A stretch of DNA of 64,000 nucleotides from JAFMDF01 sp965277445. Its GTDB lineage: Bacteria > Bacteroidota > Bacteroidia > Chitinophagales > Saprospiraceae. Below the pieces are notes generated by a model that saw only the letters and a list, made by a program, of their open reading frames with translations, was not told the origin of the DNA and did no database searches. Where the stretch lies: positions 650,857 through 714,856 of the forward strand of contig CBDICY010000016.1 in assembly GCA_965277445.1 (NCBI GenBank). The letters run 5' to 3'. Within the stretch, counting starts at the first letter, position 1. The number at the start of each line of letters is the position of its first letter. This document shows, piece after piece, positions 53,401 through 61,743 of this stretch. The position numbers and the translations under genes are program-made.

Positions 53401-54098
53401 CCGCTACTGCTGCAACGAAGGTTGTGAAGCCGAAGAAGAAGGAAAAAGTTGCTGCTGCCGCTACTACAGAGGGAGAAGGTACAATGGGTTGGTTGCCTTG
53501 GATTCTGTTACCGTTATTATTAGCTGGGGTCTTTTGGTTGACTAAAGGTTGCTATGGTTGCGATGACGCTGCTGCTGGCTTGCCAACGCCAATGGATGTT
53601 AGTTCCATTGTTACTCCACCAGTTCGAGCAAATGCTGTAGCTGATGCTGCTGCTAAGTTAGCTGCGACAACTTGTGCTTGTAATAGTGAATGTAAAGTGA
53701 TGGATTTACCAGAAAACGGTAGAGCGCAAATCTTAACTAAATTGGGAACTAATCCTGAATTTGGCAATGCACATGACTTAACTGGACCACAATTCTTGGG
53801 CAGATTGAGAAACCGTTATGCAACAGAACCAGCAGATAAAAAATTCTTAGATGAATTATTTACTTGTATGGGGTATACGAACGGATTTGCTGATGCTACT
53901 GCAGATATCTTCTCCGTAGTTACGATTCCAAACGGAAAAACAGGTAACATGGGATATGGTGCAAATCATGGTACAACTTATGCAACCTTGAATGCTAAAG
54001 ATGCGAAGGATTTAGAAGCCTTTAAAATTGAAGCAGCAAATGGGTGTGATGTTCACTTCATGAAGACTTGTGGTAATCATTTCTTCTTCTGTAACTAA
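50469..54098 (+). CDS. Giant DUF1508 (YegP-like) repeat protein with Ala-rich linkers and C-terminal membrane helix
   Basis: The 1209-residue protein holds about six DUF1508-type modules (YYFQFLRDDGQVILNSEGYT; GARDNGIQSV; HYFGYNHGGKTYLRSEGYTT). Modules 5 and 6 (~645-740 and ~810-905) are almost identical. Between and after them lie long Ala/Glu/Lys tracts (~555-640, 740-805, 905-985), which should form rigid single helices or coiled coils. A transmembrane helix follows at ~1007-1027 (WLPWILLPLLLAGVFWLTKG), then a C-terminal domain with cysteines (CACNSECKVMDL; CGNHFFFCN). No N-terminal signal is seen, so the modules are probably cytoplasmic with the C-terminus outside. Function is unknown. 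Confidence 0.82.
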   Translation: MRVRVFRREGNNQYYFQFLRDDGQVILNSEGYTTETARDNGVQSVINNAGNADRYEAHSNDGGGFYFILNAGNGQEIGRSVTFRSEDSRNGAMMLMQGEAPSVNGGGTTTTTTAATTTERVVEPYKASGNEDNYKPLGFYEARITGVDNGFDSFSEGDEHYFTYNLGGSVYLISEGYTSTGARDNGIQSVTNNMNNEARYQRQQHPNGHFFFNLRAGNNKEIATSRWFDKQGDMDSVVARMVAGIGLGGRRVEEGTQLQAANRDANITIAAAPAPRAMNEPKKKRKKRDTPKKPKAEKVYVANGSYLFNDLTYQIFRSGNNRYYFTFKTPEEKTLFLNADVRGFETQEQAQAVVDQIMLYAPYEDNFDGKQARNGKYYFYIKGAEGKNIGKSFFYGTAEDMQSAVGLLLGSEAQIAALKGRAANLNEDEYLECSAYTSNENGFHSFTHENGEHYFGYNHGGKTYLRSEGYTTTAARDNGIASVQKNAPIEARWKTMQDEEDNMWYFALRAGNNQEIARSCGYESEAAMNGAWGWMRGEESTLGAGAQFIGGMWYSGAWMRRKQEEEAAAKQAAEAAAAAKRAEEEAAAKRAAEAAVAKKAEEEVAAKKAAAAAAAAAALAAKQKEEEEAKALAFAAAEAEKNRDKEDDYLTCKAYEGHAVNDKINNVAFFKGEDGQYYFALYNEEGGVRLRSEGFRTAQERDQELSGVVRLKDNQDFYKRKEKGKYYMDILYDETGREVGRSCLRNAEEEAAAAAAAAALVAAQKKAEEEAAAKKAAAAAAAAAAVALAAKQKEEEEAKALAAAEAEKNRDKEDDYLPCKAYQGHAVNDKRNNVAFFKGEDGQFYFALYDENNNVRLRSEGFRTAQERDQELSGVVRLKDNQDFYKRLEKGKYYMDILYDETGREVGRSCLRNAEEEAAAAALLLKQAEDKKAAAAAAAAAAAAAALAATQKKEEEAAALALAAKEEKERKAAAAAVAATAATKVVKPKKKEKVAAAATTEGEGTMGWLPWILLPLLLAGVFWLTKGCYGCDDAAAGLPTPMDVSSIVTPPVRANAVADAAAKLAATTCACNSECKVMDLPENGRAQILTKLGTNPEFGNAHDLTGPQFLGRLRNRYATEPADKKFLDELFTCMGYTNGFADATADIFSVVTIPNGKTGNMGYGANHGTTYATLNAKDAKDLEAFKIEAANGCDVHFMKTCGNHFFFCN

Positions 54099-54160
54099 TG
54101 ACAAAATCAATTGAGTGACTGTCGATTTATCGATTAGGAACTTAATTTGACGAATAAATT

Positions 54161-54202
54161 AAAAGCCGCTTGCTAATTCATTTTAGTAAGCGGCTTTTCT
54201 GT
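54161..54202 (+). terminator. Rho-independent terminator of DUF1508 gene
   Basis: A stem of about 16 pairs (AAAAGCCGCTT...CTAA / TTAG...AAGCGGCTTTT, one mismatch) with a 6-nt loop is followed by CTGTTTT. Confidence 0.85.
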
Positions 54203-54391
54203 TTTAGGAAAAATTAATTGGAATGATAAAAAGAACTTTAAATTGTTCTATTTTCCTAACAAATTACTTTTCTTTGTAGTCCTAAGAAAACCTCTCCTTA
54301 TAAAGACCATATTTTAATAGAATACGTGACTATTCTCTACTCTCGGTTCTAAGTAATTACGACAACATTTTATATCAGACAAATTACAAAT

Positions 54392-55303
54392 ATGAATATT
54401 TATCGAAAAATTGCGGATAGCCAATGGTTTCAAACTATTATTATCCTCTCCATCTTAACAGCAGGGGTTGTTGTAGGAATTGAAACTTATGGTGACAAAG
54501 TAAGCGCTTGGCTGCCTCTCCTTCATGGATTGGATGCTTTCATTTTATTGATATTTACAGTAGAAGCTATTATTAAAATAGCTGCAGAGGGTAATCGCCC
54601 TTTAAATTATTTTAAAGATTCTTGGAATGTTTTTGATTTTTTGATTGTGGTGGTTTGTTGGTTGTCTGTTTTTTTACCGAATATAGATGCTGGATTTGTT
54701 GCAGTCTTTCGATTGGCTAGAATTTTAAGGGTTTTACGCTTAGTAACCGCTTTGCCTCAATTAAAAATGTTAGTAGATGCTATGCTGAAAAGTATTCCTT
54801 CAATGGGTTACGTTAGTATTCTTTTGTTCTTATTGTTTTATATCTATGGCGTTTTAGGTGTATTTATGTTTGGCGAGAATAACCCTGTCCATTTTCAAGA
54901 TTTACAGACCTCTCTAATAACGCTCTTTCAGATTACGACTTTAGAAGGTTGGGCTGATATTATGTACATTAATGTCTTTGGTTGTGATCACCCACAATGG
55001 GGAAGCGAGTTTTGCCCGAACCCAGTAGCAAGTGGAGTAGGGGCGATTATTTACTTTATCTCTTTTGTTTTAATCGGGACAATGATTGTTTTAAACCTGT
55101 TTATCGGAGTAATTATGAACAGTATGGATGAAGTGGCCAACGAACAAAAAATGGAAGAATTAGCGAGCGCAAAGACAGTTGGTGGCGCACCTAGTTTGAA
55201 TCATGACATCAACCGATTACAGATTCAATTAAAAGAAATGCAAGATCAATTACAATTTATTGGTCATCGTATAGAAAGAGATGAGGAAGAGCGGAGAGGA
55301 TAA
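54392..55303 (+). CDS. Voltage-gated ion channel (NaChBac-like single-repeat cation channel)
   Basis: The 303-residue protein has six transmembrane segments. S4 carries regularly spaced arginines (VFRLARILRVLRLVTALPQL). The pore loop reads QITTLEGWADIMY, close to the TLESW sodium filter, with Gly in place of Ser. S6 is IGTMIVLNLFIGVIMNSMDE. The C-terminus is a coiled coil (~260-300, INRLQIQLKEMQDQLQFIG) that would assemble a tetramer. It should be a voltage-gated sodium or mixed cation channel in the inner membrane. Extra cysteines in the S5-P-S6 turret (FGCDHPQWGSEFC) may form a disulfide. Confidence 0.9.
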   Translation: MNIYRKIADSQWFQTIIILSILTAGVVVGIETYGDKVSAWLPLLHGLDAFILLIFTVEAIIKIAAEGNRPLNYFKDSWNVFDFLIVVVCWLSVFLPNIDAGFVAVFRLARILRVLRLVTALPQLKMLVDAMLKSIPSMGYVSILLFLLFYIYGVLGVFMFGENNPVHFQDLQTSLITLFQITTLEGWADIMYINVFGCDHPQWGSEFCPNPVASGVGAIIYFISFVLIGTMIVLNLFIGVIMNSMDEVANEQKMEELASAKTVGGAPSLNHDINRLQIQLKEMQDQLQFIGHRIERDEEERRG

Positions 55304-55306
55304 ATA

Positions 55307-55358
55307 GTGACGAGTTATAAGTGGTGAGTGATGAGTCGTTTACGCTCATCACTCATTA
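55307..55358. repeat. Inverted heptamer array with hairpin
   Basis: Four units GTGACGA / GTGATGA (55307-55334) are followed by opposite units CTCATCA / CTCATTA (55345-55358). TGAGTGATGAG and CTCATCACTCA form an 11-bp stem. It lies just after the channel gene. Confidence 0.6.
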
Positions 55359-55531
55359 TGGTCAACTATAGAAGCTGTTCAAATAAACGTGTTGAACCCT
55401 AGATTTGAACGTTAAAAAGACGGTATACGGCTGACGGTAAAGCCCTAGTAATCAAAAATTAGAGTTTAGCAAATTGCTCATTTATAGTTAGCTTATACTA
55501 CTAACTGCCTACTGTATTACTGCCTAACTGT

Positions 55532-57361
55532 CTAAGCATACATTGCGTCTATCTCTTTTTCAAATTTTTCTCTAACTACTCTCCTTTTAAGCTTCATAGT
55601 TGGCGTTAATTCAGGCTTAGAGCCATCTTCTTTTACTGAGTCCCAAGTAGTTGGTAATAAAGTGAATTTTTTGATTTGCTCGATATGACTAAAAAGTGGA
55701 TTATATTGATTGACTATTTCTTGATAGCGGGCAATTACTTTTTCGTTTTTACAAACTTCCGCTAAAGAATTGAATGGAACACCATTTTCTTTGCACCAAC
55801 CTTGTAAGGCTTCGGCAGAGGGAACTAGCACCGCAGAAACAAATTTGCGTTTTTCTCCAACTACCATCATGTGTTCAATTAAGAAATCTTCCTTAAACTT
55901 ATTCTCAATAGGGGCTGGTGCTACATACTTTCCACCTGAGGTTTTTAATAATTCCTTCTTACGATCCGTAATTTTTAAGAAATCGTGTCCTCCTGGCCCT
56001 TTTACCATTTTTCCTATATCTCCTGTTTTAAACCAGACTTTTCCATCTATGTCTTTAAACACTTCAGCGTTCTTATCAGGCTTATTATAATAGCCCTGCA
56101 TGATATTGGGACCGTAAGCTAATATTTCTCCTTCTCCTGCTCGATATTCTCCTTCTGATCGATCAATCAAAATGTCTACCCCGTCTATTGGCCGCCCAAC
56201 AGTTCCCATCATGGCACCTTCTGGCTCGTAAGAATTTACCGTTAAAGATGGAGAGGTCTCGGTTAAACCATAGCCTTCTCTAATTGGGATACCCGCAGCG
56301 GAAAAGACCCGCATAATTTTAACAGGACAAGGTGCTGCACCTGTGACGATGCCATTAACATTACCACCTAAAGCTTCTCGCCATTTACTATAGATAAGTT
56401 TGTCTGCTATACTTTGCTTGATGCCTGCGAACCCTGAATACTTTTTATCATATATATAATCATCTGTAAGTGCTAAAGCCCAGAAGAATAATTTTTTCTT
56501 AAAACCTGTTAACGTTAATCCTGTGTTATAAATTTTTTCATAGACTTTTTCCAATAATCTAGGTACCGTCGTAAAGAAATAAGGTTTTACGGCTTGTAAA
56601 TCTCCAGTAGGGCCTCCTAAATTATCTGTTCCTGTAAAGTATACTTTGGCGCCTTTTGCCATGTAACTGTAAGAGACCGTTCGTTCAAAAATGTGACACA
56701 TAGGCAAAAAACTAAGTACTTGATTGCCTGGTTTAACGGGTAGTAAGCTTATCGTACTTTTTATGACGTGTACTAAATTATTGTGGGTTAAGACCACTCC
56801 TTTTGGATTCCCTGTCGTACCTGACGTGTAAATAAAAGTAACGATATCATCGGGTTGGATGGTCGCAGCTATCTTAGCGACTTCTGTTAATCTACTTTCA
56901 TCTATTAGATCTCCATAATGTTTTCGACCTGTTTGATGATCAAAGGTGTAGATATCTTTTAAGGTAGGAATATTTGCTTTAGCAGTAGCTACTTTGTCAT
57001 AAAGGTCGCCCGTTCCGACAAAAGCATACTTTACTTCCGCATCATTAAAAATATAATCGTAATCCGCTGAACTAATGGTGGGATAAACGGGTACAGTTAT
57101 AATACCTATTTGTTGGGCAGCTAAGTCCATGGTGGTCCATTCAGGTCGATTTTTATAACTAATCAATGCTATTTTATCGCCTTTTTTTAGACCAAGACTC
57201 AGTAAACCACCAGCCATTTTTTGACTACTGCTAATGATTTGATCGGTGCTAAAAGAGGTCCATTCCTTACTTCCAGGAAGTCGATGACTGAAAGCTTCCT
57301 TTAAAGGGAAATTTTTTTGTTGATGAAAAATAGTGTCGAATGCTCTTGTTATATTTTGCAT
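55532..57361 (-). CDS. Long-chain fatty acid--CoA ligase (AMP-forming)
   Basis: The protein is ~609 residues from the ATG at 57361. An in-frame ATG at 57394 would add 11 Lys-rich residues not typical of the family. AMP-binding motifs are clear: IVTFIYTSGTTGNPKGVVLT (P-loop), LPMCHIFERTVSYSYMA, REGYGLTETSPSLTVN, WFKTGDIGKM and KITDRKKELLKTSGGKYVAP (A10 Lys region). It activates fatty acids to acyl-CoA through an acyl-adenylate, for lipid synthesis or beta-oxidation. It is soluble or membrane-associated. It stands alone between the channel gene and the long upstream gap of rpoD. Confidence 0.92.
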   Translation of the reverse strand: MQNITRAFDTIFHQQKNFPLKEAFSHRLPGSKEWTSFSTDQIISSSQKMAGGLLSLGLKKGDKIALISYKNRPEWTTMDLAAQQIGIITVPVYPTISSADYDYIFNDAEVKYAFVGTGDLYDKVATAKANIPTLKDIYTFDHQTGRKHYGDLIDESRLTEVAKIAATIQPDDIVTFIYTSGTTGNPKGVVLTHNNLVHVIKSTISLLPVKPGNQVLSFLPMCHIFERTVSYSYMAKGAKVYFTGTDNLGGPTGDLQAVKPYFFTTVPRLLEKVYEKIYNTGLTLTGFKKKLFFWALALTDDYIYDKKYSGFAGIKQSIADKLIYSKWREALGGNVNGIVTGAAPCPVKIMRVFSAAGIPIREGYGLTETSPSLTVNSYEPEGAMMGTVGRPIDGVDILIDRSEGEYRAGEGEILAYGPNIMQGYYNKPDKNAEVFKDIDGKVWFKTGDIGKMVKGPGGHDFLKITDRKKELLKTSGGKYVAPAPIENKFKEDFLIEHMMVVGEKRKFVSAVLVPSAEALQGWCKENGVPFNSLAEVCKNEKVIARYQEIVNQYNPLFSHIEQIKKFTLLPTTWDSVKEDGSKPELTPTMKLKRRVVREKFEKEIDAMYA

Positions 57362-57394
57362 ATGTTGCTTTTTTTTATTTTTAGAAAGAAGCAT

Positions 57395-58014
57395 AATTGT
57401 CTAATATCCGCAATATCTTTCCCTAAAAATACATTAAAATGATGAACTGTAAAGTTATTGGATTATTTGAAAATTCGTAGAATACAGATAGGATATTTGG
57501 ACTTTTTACCTTTTTGTAGAAAAAAAATCACTTTTTTTTAAAATAAAATAAAATTATTTTTGCGTAAATTCGTATTATAAAGTGACTGGATAAATTGACT
57601 GGAATTTAGCAAGAATGAAAAAAAATGATTTTATTTTGACGGATATTTTACATAGTTTAACTTTTTTAAATACGACTGTTTTTTAACGATTTATTTTAAT
57701 GAAGATATGAAAACCATTGGTTTACAGTAAGATAGGTCAAAATATTGATAATCAATAACTTATTGTATTATTTAATTATATATGTAATTAGAATAATTTA
57801 TAAAAAAAAGCTTATTTTAACTGTTAGAAAAGCAGTGCAGAGAAACTTTTTGGCAGGATTTTTTGTAATTAATGTAAGAGAGCTGACGATATAAAATTTT
57901 TTAGTCTCAAAGTCAAGTTTTTTATAGGTACGATAAGAAAAAATAGCAACTTTTATATTTTCAAAACGTATTTTTACTCAACCAATACTAAAATAATCTT
58001 AAACCAAAATTCCC
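57395..58014. other. 620-bp AT-rich region upstream of rpoD
   Basis: A divergent gap expected to hold the promoters for the acyl-CoA ligase and the primary sigma factor, with a possible long rpoD leader. No gene or clear structure was recognised. Confidence 0.5.
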
Positions 58015-58881
58015 ATGCGTCAACTTAAAATTACCAATAAGATAACGACGAGAGAAAGTCTTGCGTTGGATAAGTATCTAAATGATATTGGTAAAATATC
58101 CATGCTCAATGCAGAAGAAGAAGCGGAAATGGCGCGCCGTATTCGAGGCGGCGACGAAGCAGCTTTAGAACGCTTAACTAAAGCTAATTTGCGTTTTGTG
58201 GTTTCTGTAGCTAAACAATATCAAAATCAAGGACTTTCTTTGAGTGATTTAATCAATGAAGGAAATGTTGGCCTGATGAAGGCTGGTAAAAGATTTGATG
58301 AAACGAAAGGCTTTAAGTTTATTTCTTATGCTGTTTGGTGGATTCGTCAATCTATTTTACAAGCAATTGTAGAATATTCTAGAATTGTTCGATTGCCATT
58401 GAATAAAGTTGGTTCTTATAATAAAGTGAACGAAGCTTATTTATCCTTTGTTCAAAAATTTGAAAGGGAACCTACCAATGAAGAATTAGGAGAAGTGTTA
58501 GGGATGACTGCAAAAGAAATCTCCAATATGTTGAAAGGAAATGGTCGGCATTTATCCGTTGATGCTCCTCTTAGTGGAGAGGATGGAGATTCTACGATGT
58601 TAGATGTTATTTCTAGTGAACAAGATATGACGCCTGACGGTAGATTAATGGATCAATCTTTAAAAGAAGAGGTTCAAAATGGACTATCTATTTTATCTCC
58701 AAGAGAGGTAGAAGTGCTTTCTTCTTATTACGGTTTGAATAATCATAAGTCATTGACTTTGGAAGAAATCGGTGAATTATATGGTTTGACTAGAGAAAGA
58801 GTTCGACAAATTAAAGAGCGCGCTATTCGCCGCTTACGTAAATCTTATAACCGAAATGCTTTGAAATCCTATTTAGGATAA
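58015..58881 (+). CDS. rpoD: Primary RNA polymerase sigma factor RpoD/SigA
   Basis: The 288-residue protein is the short Bacteroidota form lacking region 1.1. Region 1.2 (LALDKYLNDIGKISMLNAEE), region 2 (KANLRFVVSVAKQYQNQGLS; KGFKFISYAVWWIRQSILQA), region 3 (EPTNEELGEVLGMTAKEISN) and region 4 (LSPREVEVLSSYYGLNNHKS; TLEEIGELYGLTRERVRQIK) are complete. It directs transcription of housekeeping genes through the TTG/TAnnTTTG promoters typical of this phylum. The gene is followed directly by a strong terminator, so it is transcribed alone. Confidence 0.95.
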   Translation: MRQLKITNKITTRESLALDKYLNDIGKISMLNAEEEAEMARRIRGGDEAALERLTKANLRFVVSVAKQYQNQGLSLSDLINEGNVGLMKAGKRFDETKGFKFISYAVWWIRQSILQAIVEYSRIVRLPLNKVGSYNKVNEAYLSFVQKFEREPTNEELGEVLGMTAKEISNMLKGNGRHLSVDAPLSGEDGDSTMLDVISSEQDMTPDGRLMDQSLKEEVQNGLSILSPREVEVLSSYYGLNNHKSLTLEEIGELYGLTRERVRQIKERAIRRLRKSYNRNALKSYLG

Positions 58882-58900
58882 TGAGGTGTTTTAAACTATA

Positions 58901-58940
58901 AAAAAAACCGAAAGAGATGTTTATTTCTTTCGGTTTTTTT
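58901..58940 (+). terminator. Rho-independent terminator of rpoD
   Basis: A 15-bp perfect stem (AAAAAAACCGAAAGA / TCTTTCGGTTTTTTT) with a 10-nt loop. Its symmetry also lets it serve the convergent gene ending at 58964. Confidence 0.92.
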
Positions 58941-58963
58941 ATGGTATTTACCGTCAACCGTAC

Positions 58964-59977
58964 TTACCCAAATAAATTATCATATTGATTGCCACTTCCA
59001 GAAGATCGTTTTTCTGGTTGAATGGCAGGTCGATCACTATTTAAATCTAATCCTTCTATAGTATTACCTTCCATCAACATCAGGGTACTTTTCTTTTCCC
59101 ATTCTTCTAGCATATTCATGCCTTCTTCCTCAAAAACACCGTTTTGTAAATCTATAGAATTCATAAAATTAGAAGACATTTCCATAAAGGTCTCCATCTC
59201 TCCAACCTTATTGGCTACATCATCTGCTATATTTTCCATAGCGGCATCAAACATGGCTCTTTTATCAGGATCTCCAGACATGACACTCATCGCTGATTTC
59301 ATCGCAGAATGAGAGGCTTTGATAGCTTTATGTTCTTGTTCTTTAATCATCACTTGGTCTTTAGTGTCTTCCAAGAGAATTTCAGAATTCTGGTACATCT
59401 TTGTCAAAATACGGTACATCACCTCCATTTTTTTATGGAGTTTATCGTATTTGCCGTTACTTTCTTTTAACCTAGCGGCTTTTCGAGTCGATAATAATAA
59501 TTGTTTTTGATTGCCTTGCGTTTGCGCTCGATTGGCTAACTTAAGGTTCATTTCAATGTCCTTATTATTCTTGGTCATGATGTCCTTCATCTTTCGCATT
59601 TGCCCCCTTAAAGCGCCAATTTGCTGACTCATTTTCCCCAAATTATCCGTCAAATCCTCAATATAATTTTTTAGAATCCCAATAGGGTCGATGGTAACAA
59701 ACCAACCCGTAATAGAACGCATAACACTCTTATACATATAACTAACCAAGCCACGCATCTTCGGATCTAAGACCATATAGACAATGGCAGCTAAGACCAT
59801 TAAAGTGGCACTTAAATAAAGAATATTCCCTAAGATAGTAGTTAAAATACCAGTCGTGATTAAATAACCAACGCCAGCAGCGACGCCTAGTAAAAAGATA
59901 GCGCCAGTAACGCCTTCTGGTCGTTGCCAAAAAGATTTTTTTGTGTCTTGTGGTTTGAATTCAGCAAAATCTGCCAT
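58964..59977 (-). CDS. Membrane-anchored PspA-like coiled-coil protein
   Basis: The 337-residue protein has two adjacent transmembrane helices (~25-45 GAIFLLGVAAGVGYLITTGI and ~48-68 LYLSATLMVLAAIVYMVLD). A long helical region follows (~95-300). That region resembles PspA/IM30 (ESCRT-III-like) proteins in order and wording: DPIGILKNYIEDLTDNLGKM, then a long basic coiled coil with KLANRAQTQGNQKQ, and MFDAAMENIADDVANKVGEM. The tail (~300-337) is polar and Ser/Gly-rich. It may shape or protect the membrane. It follows the 201-residue coiled-coil gene in the same direction, 86-bp apart, and the two probably act together. The PspA link is inferred from pattern, not proven. Confidence 0.65.
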   Translation of the reverse strand: MADFAEFKPQDTKKSFWQRPEGVTGAIFLLGVAAGVGYLITTGILTTILGNILYLSATLMVLAAIVYMVLDPKMRGLVSYMYKSVMRSITGWFVTIDPIGILKNYIEDLTDNLGKMSQQIGALRGQMRKMKDIMTKNNKDIEMNLKLANRAQTQGNQKQLLLSTRKAARLKESNGKYDKLHKKMEVMYRILTKMYQNSEILLEDTKDQVMIKEQEHKAIKASHSAMKSAMSVMSGDPDKRAMFDAAMENIADDVANKVGEMETFMEMSSNFMNSIDLQNGVFEEEGMNMLEEWEKKSTLMLMEGNTIEGLDLNSDRPAIQPEKRSSGSGNQYDNLFG

Positions 59978-59988
59978 GTAGTATATAC

Positions 59989-60058
59989 GGTTGTCAGTTG
60001 TCGGTTGTTAGTTATCAGTTGCCTAGAACAGACAACTGATAACAGACAACCGATAACT
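59989..60058. repeat. Inverted heptamer arrays in operon gap
   Basis: Five units GGTTGTC / AGTTGTC (59989-60023) face four units GACAACT / GATAACA (60031-60058). The arms 60001-60021 and 60033-60053 pair with two mismatches. It fills the gap between the two coiled-coil genes. Confidence 0.65.
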
Positions 60059-60062
60059 CAAT

Positions 60063-60614
60063 TTAAAGATAAGTATTAAAATTCTCGATGTCTGTTTTTA
60101 TCTGATCGATAAAATTTTCGTGGGTGCGCTCAAAGTTATTTTGCGTGCCTAGAATTTTTTCTTTTTCTGCTTGAATTTGCTCATCGGCCGTATCAATGGT
60201 ATGTTGATGCTTTTCGATTTGTGCAGTCAATTGGGCTATTTTTTCTTTGTATTTAATGATTTGTTCTTTTAATTTTTCTACTTCTTTTACTTTTCCACCT
60301 ACTTTTTGATTAATCCGCTTTGCCAATGCTGCATCAAAATGTTCTTTTTCTTGATTGATGACTTTAGCATAATAATTGGCAGATTCCATTAGCTTATTCT
60401 TCGTCAAACCAACGGTAGAAGCCGTAGCAAAAGCAGAACGAATAGCTGTACTTTCGTCAATATTCATCGTCGCCATGACGCCTAAAGATTGTTTAAACTC
60501 AATATAATCAAATCCTGGTTGATTGCTTTTTTCTAAGGCCTTAATAAAAAGAGAAACAAATTTCTGCTCTAACTCAGGATGAGAACCGAATAATTGGGAC
60601 AAATTTTTTTGCAT
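60063..60614 (-). CDS. Cytoplasmic coiled-coil partner protein
   Basis: From the ATG at 60614 the product is 183 residues. An in-frame ATG at 60668 would add 18. The N-terminal ~100 residues form a helical domain reminiscent of TerB-like bundles (MQKNLSQLFGSHPELEQKFV; STAIRSAFATASTVGLTKNK). The C-terminal ~80 are a strong coiled coil (KVKEVEKLKEQIIKYKEKIA; QLTAQIEKHQHTIDTADEQI). No signal peptide or membrane helix is present. It lies directly upstream of the PspA-like gene and is probably its partner. No named family was recognised. Confidence 0.65.
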   Translation of the reverse strand: MQKNLSQLFGSHPELEQKFVSLFIKALEKSNQPGFDYIEFKQSLGVMATMNIDESTAIRSAFATASTVGLTKNKLMESANYYAKVINQEKEHFDAALAKRINQKVGGKVKEVEKLKEQIIKYKEKIAQLTAQIEKHQHTIDTADEQIQAEKEKILGTQNNFERTHENFIDQIKTDIENFNTYL

Positions 60615-60668
60615 AGTATTTCTATCTAATTTTGAGTGCAATTTAATATACCTAGTTGAGACTTCCAA

Positions 60669-61103
60669 AGTATTTCTTGCCTTTGTTACTTGCTAGTCAA
60701 TTTGATGTTAACTGATTCAGTATCAGTTAGAAAATACCTCCTAGAAGAGAAGGAACTTGTTGGGCACTATTGGTGTCTCCTCACTATTATAGGGAAAGAG
60801 GACCTACTTTGTTTCAAAACCTAAAGTATCCACGATTATAAGTGGATAAAAATAAGTATTAATTCGTTGATGGATTGGACTTAATAGACGAATTGTTAGT
60901 TGTTGTGGATTAAATGGATGAGCTGATACTTTTCTTCACTTTTGATCCTTAAAAATTGCTATTGTTCTAAACATCCCCTATATTTATTTTTAGTAGAAAC
61001 AGCACAAAATAGCTGCAACCGTTAGACTATTTTAGCAATTATTAGGCAGAATGGGAGAGATATAATATCTTGTCGCTGGTTGCTTAATCTATAATTTGAC
61101 AGA
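60669..61103. other. Intergenic region, no gene seen
   Basis: A 435-bp divergent gap before the YqgE gene. No ORF, hairpin or repeat array was recognised; it presumably carries both promoters. Confidence 0.5.
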
Positions 61104-61661
61104 ATGAGTAAAAAAATATCAACAGGCACTATTCTTTTAGCCGAACCTTTTATGGTAGATCCGAATTTTAAGCGATCGGTCGTGCTGCTTTGCGACCATT
61201 CGGAAGAAGAAGGGACCGTTGGCTTTGTACTCAATAAAAATTTGGGACTACAGGTGAATGAATTAATTTTAGATTTTCCTGCTTTTGATGCAGAAGTCTA
61301 TTATGGTGGCCCTGTTCAAACCGATAGTATTCACTATATCCATGATGTAGGGGATTTACTGGATAATAGCACGAAAGTAGTAGACGGCGTTTGGTGGGGC
61401 GGTGATTTTGAAAAACTTAAATTTCTGATTTCTTCCGATTTAATTAAACCACATAATATTCGCTTTTTCGTAGGTTATTCTGGTTGGTCAACTGGTCAAT
61501 TAGACAATGAACTGAAACTAGGTTCTTGGGTCATTAGCGAGATGTTTGCCAATTATTTGTTCAATAGTAAATCGGATTCTCTTTGGCAACAGGTGATGAA
61601 AAATAAAGGCGATCGTTATGAAGTGATTGCAGATATGTCGGATGTGGTGAATCTGAATTAA
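61104..61661 (+). CDS. YqgE/AlgH family protein (DUF179)
   Basis: The 185-residue protein matches the DUF179 family over its full length: STGTILLAEPFMVDPNFKRS, VVLLCDHSEEEGTVGFVLNK, VYYGGPVQTDSIHYIHDVGD, IRFFVGYSGWSTGQLDNELK and the final SDSLWQQVMKNKGDRYEVIA. It has no signal peptide. The family is widespread and implicated in regulation in Pseudomonas (AlgH), but its biochemical role is not settled. It is monocistronic, with a bidirectional terminator after its stop. Confidence 0.92.
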   Translation: MSKKISTGTILLAEPFMVDPNFKRSVVLLCDHSEEEGTVGFVLNKNLGLQVNELILDFPAFDAEVYYGGPVQTDSIHYIHDVGDLLDNSTKVVDGVWWGGDFEKLKFLISSDLIKPHNIRFFVGYSGWSTGQLDNELKLGSWVISEMFANYLFNSKSDSLWQQVMKNKGDRYEVIADMSDVVNLN

Positions 61662-61689
61662 CTACAGGATAACAGGATGATACAAGATT

Positions 61690-61735
61690 AACAGGAAAGG
61701 CGTTATCAGAATTTGGTAACGCCTTTCCTGTTTTA
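61690..61735. terminator. Bidirectional terminator between convergent genes
   Basis: A 16-bp perfect stem (AACAGGAAAGGCGTTA / TAACGCCTTTCCTGTT) with an 11-nt loop and flanking T/A tracts ends yqgE and the XRE-DUF2975 unit. Confidence 0.88.
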
Positions 61736-61743
61736 TTGAGGGG

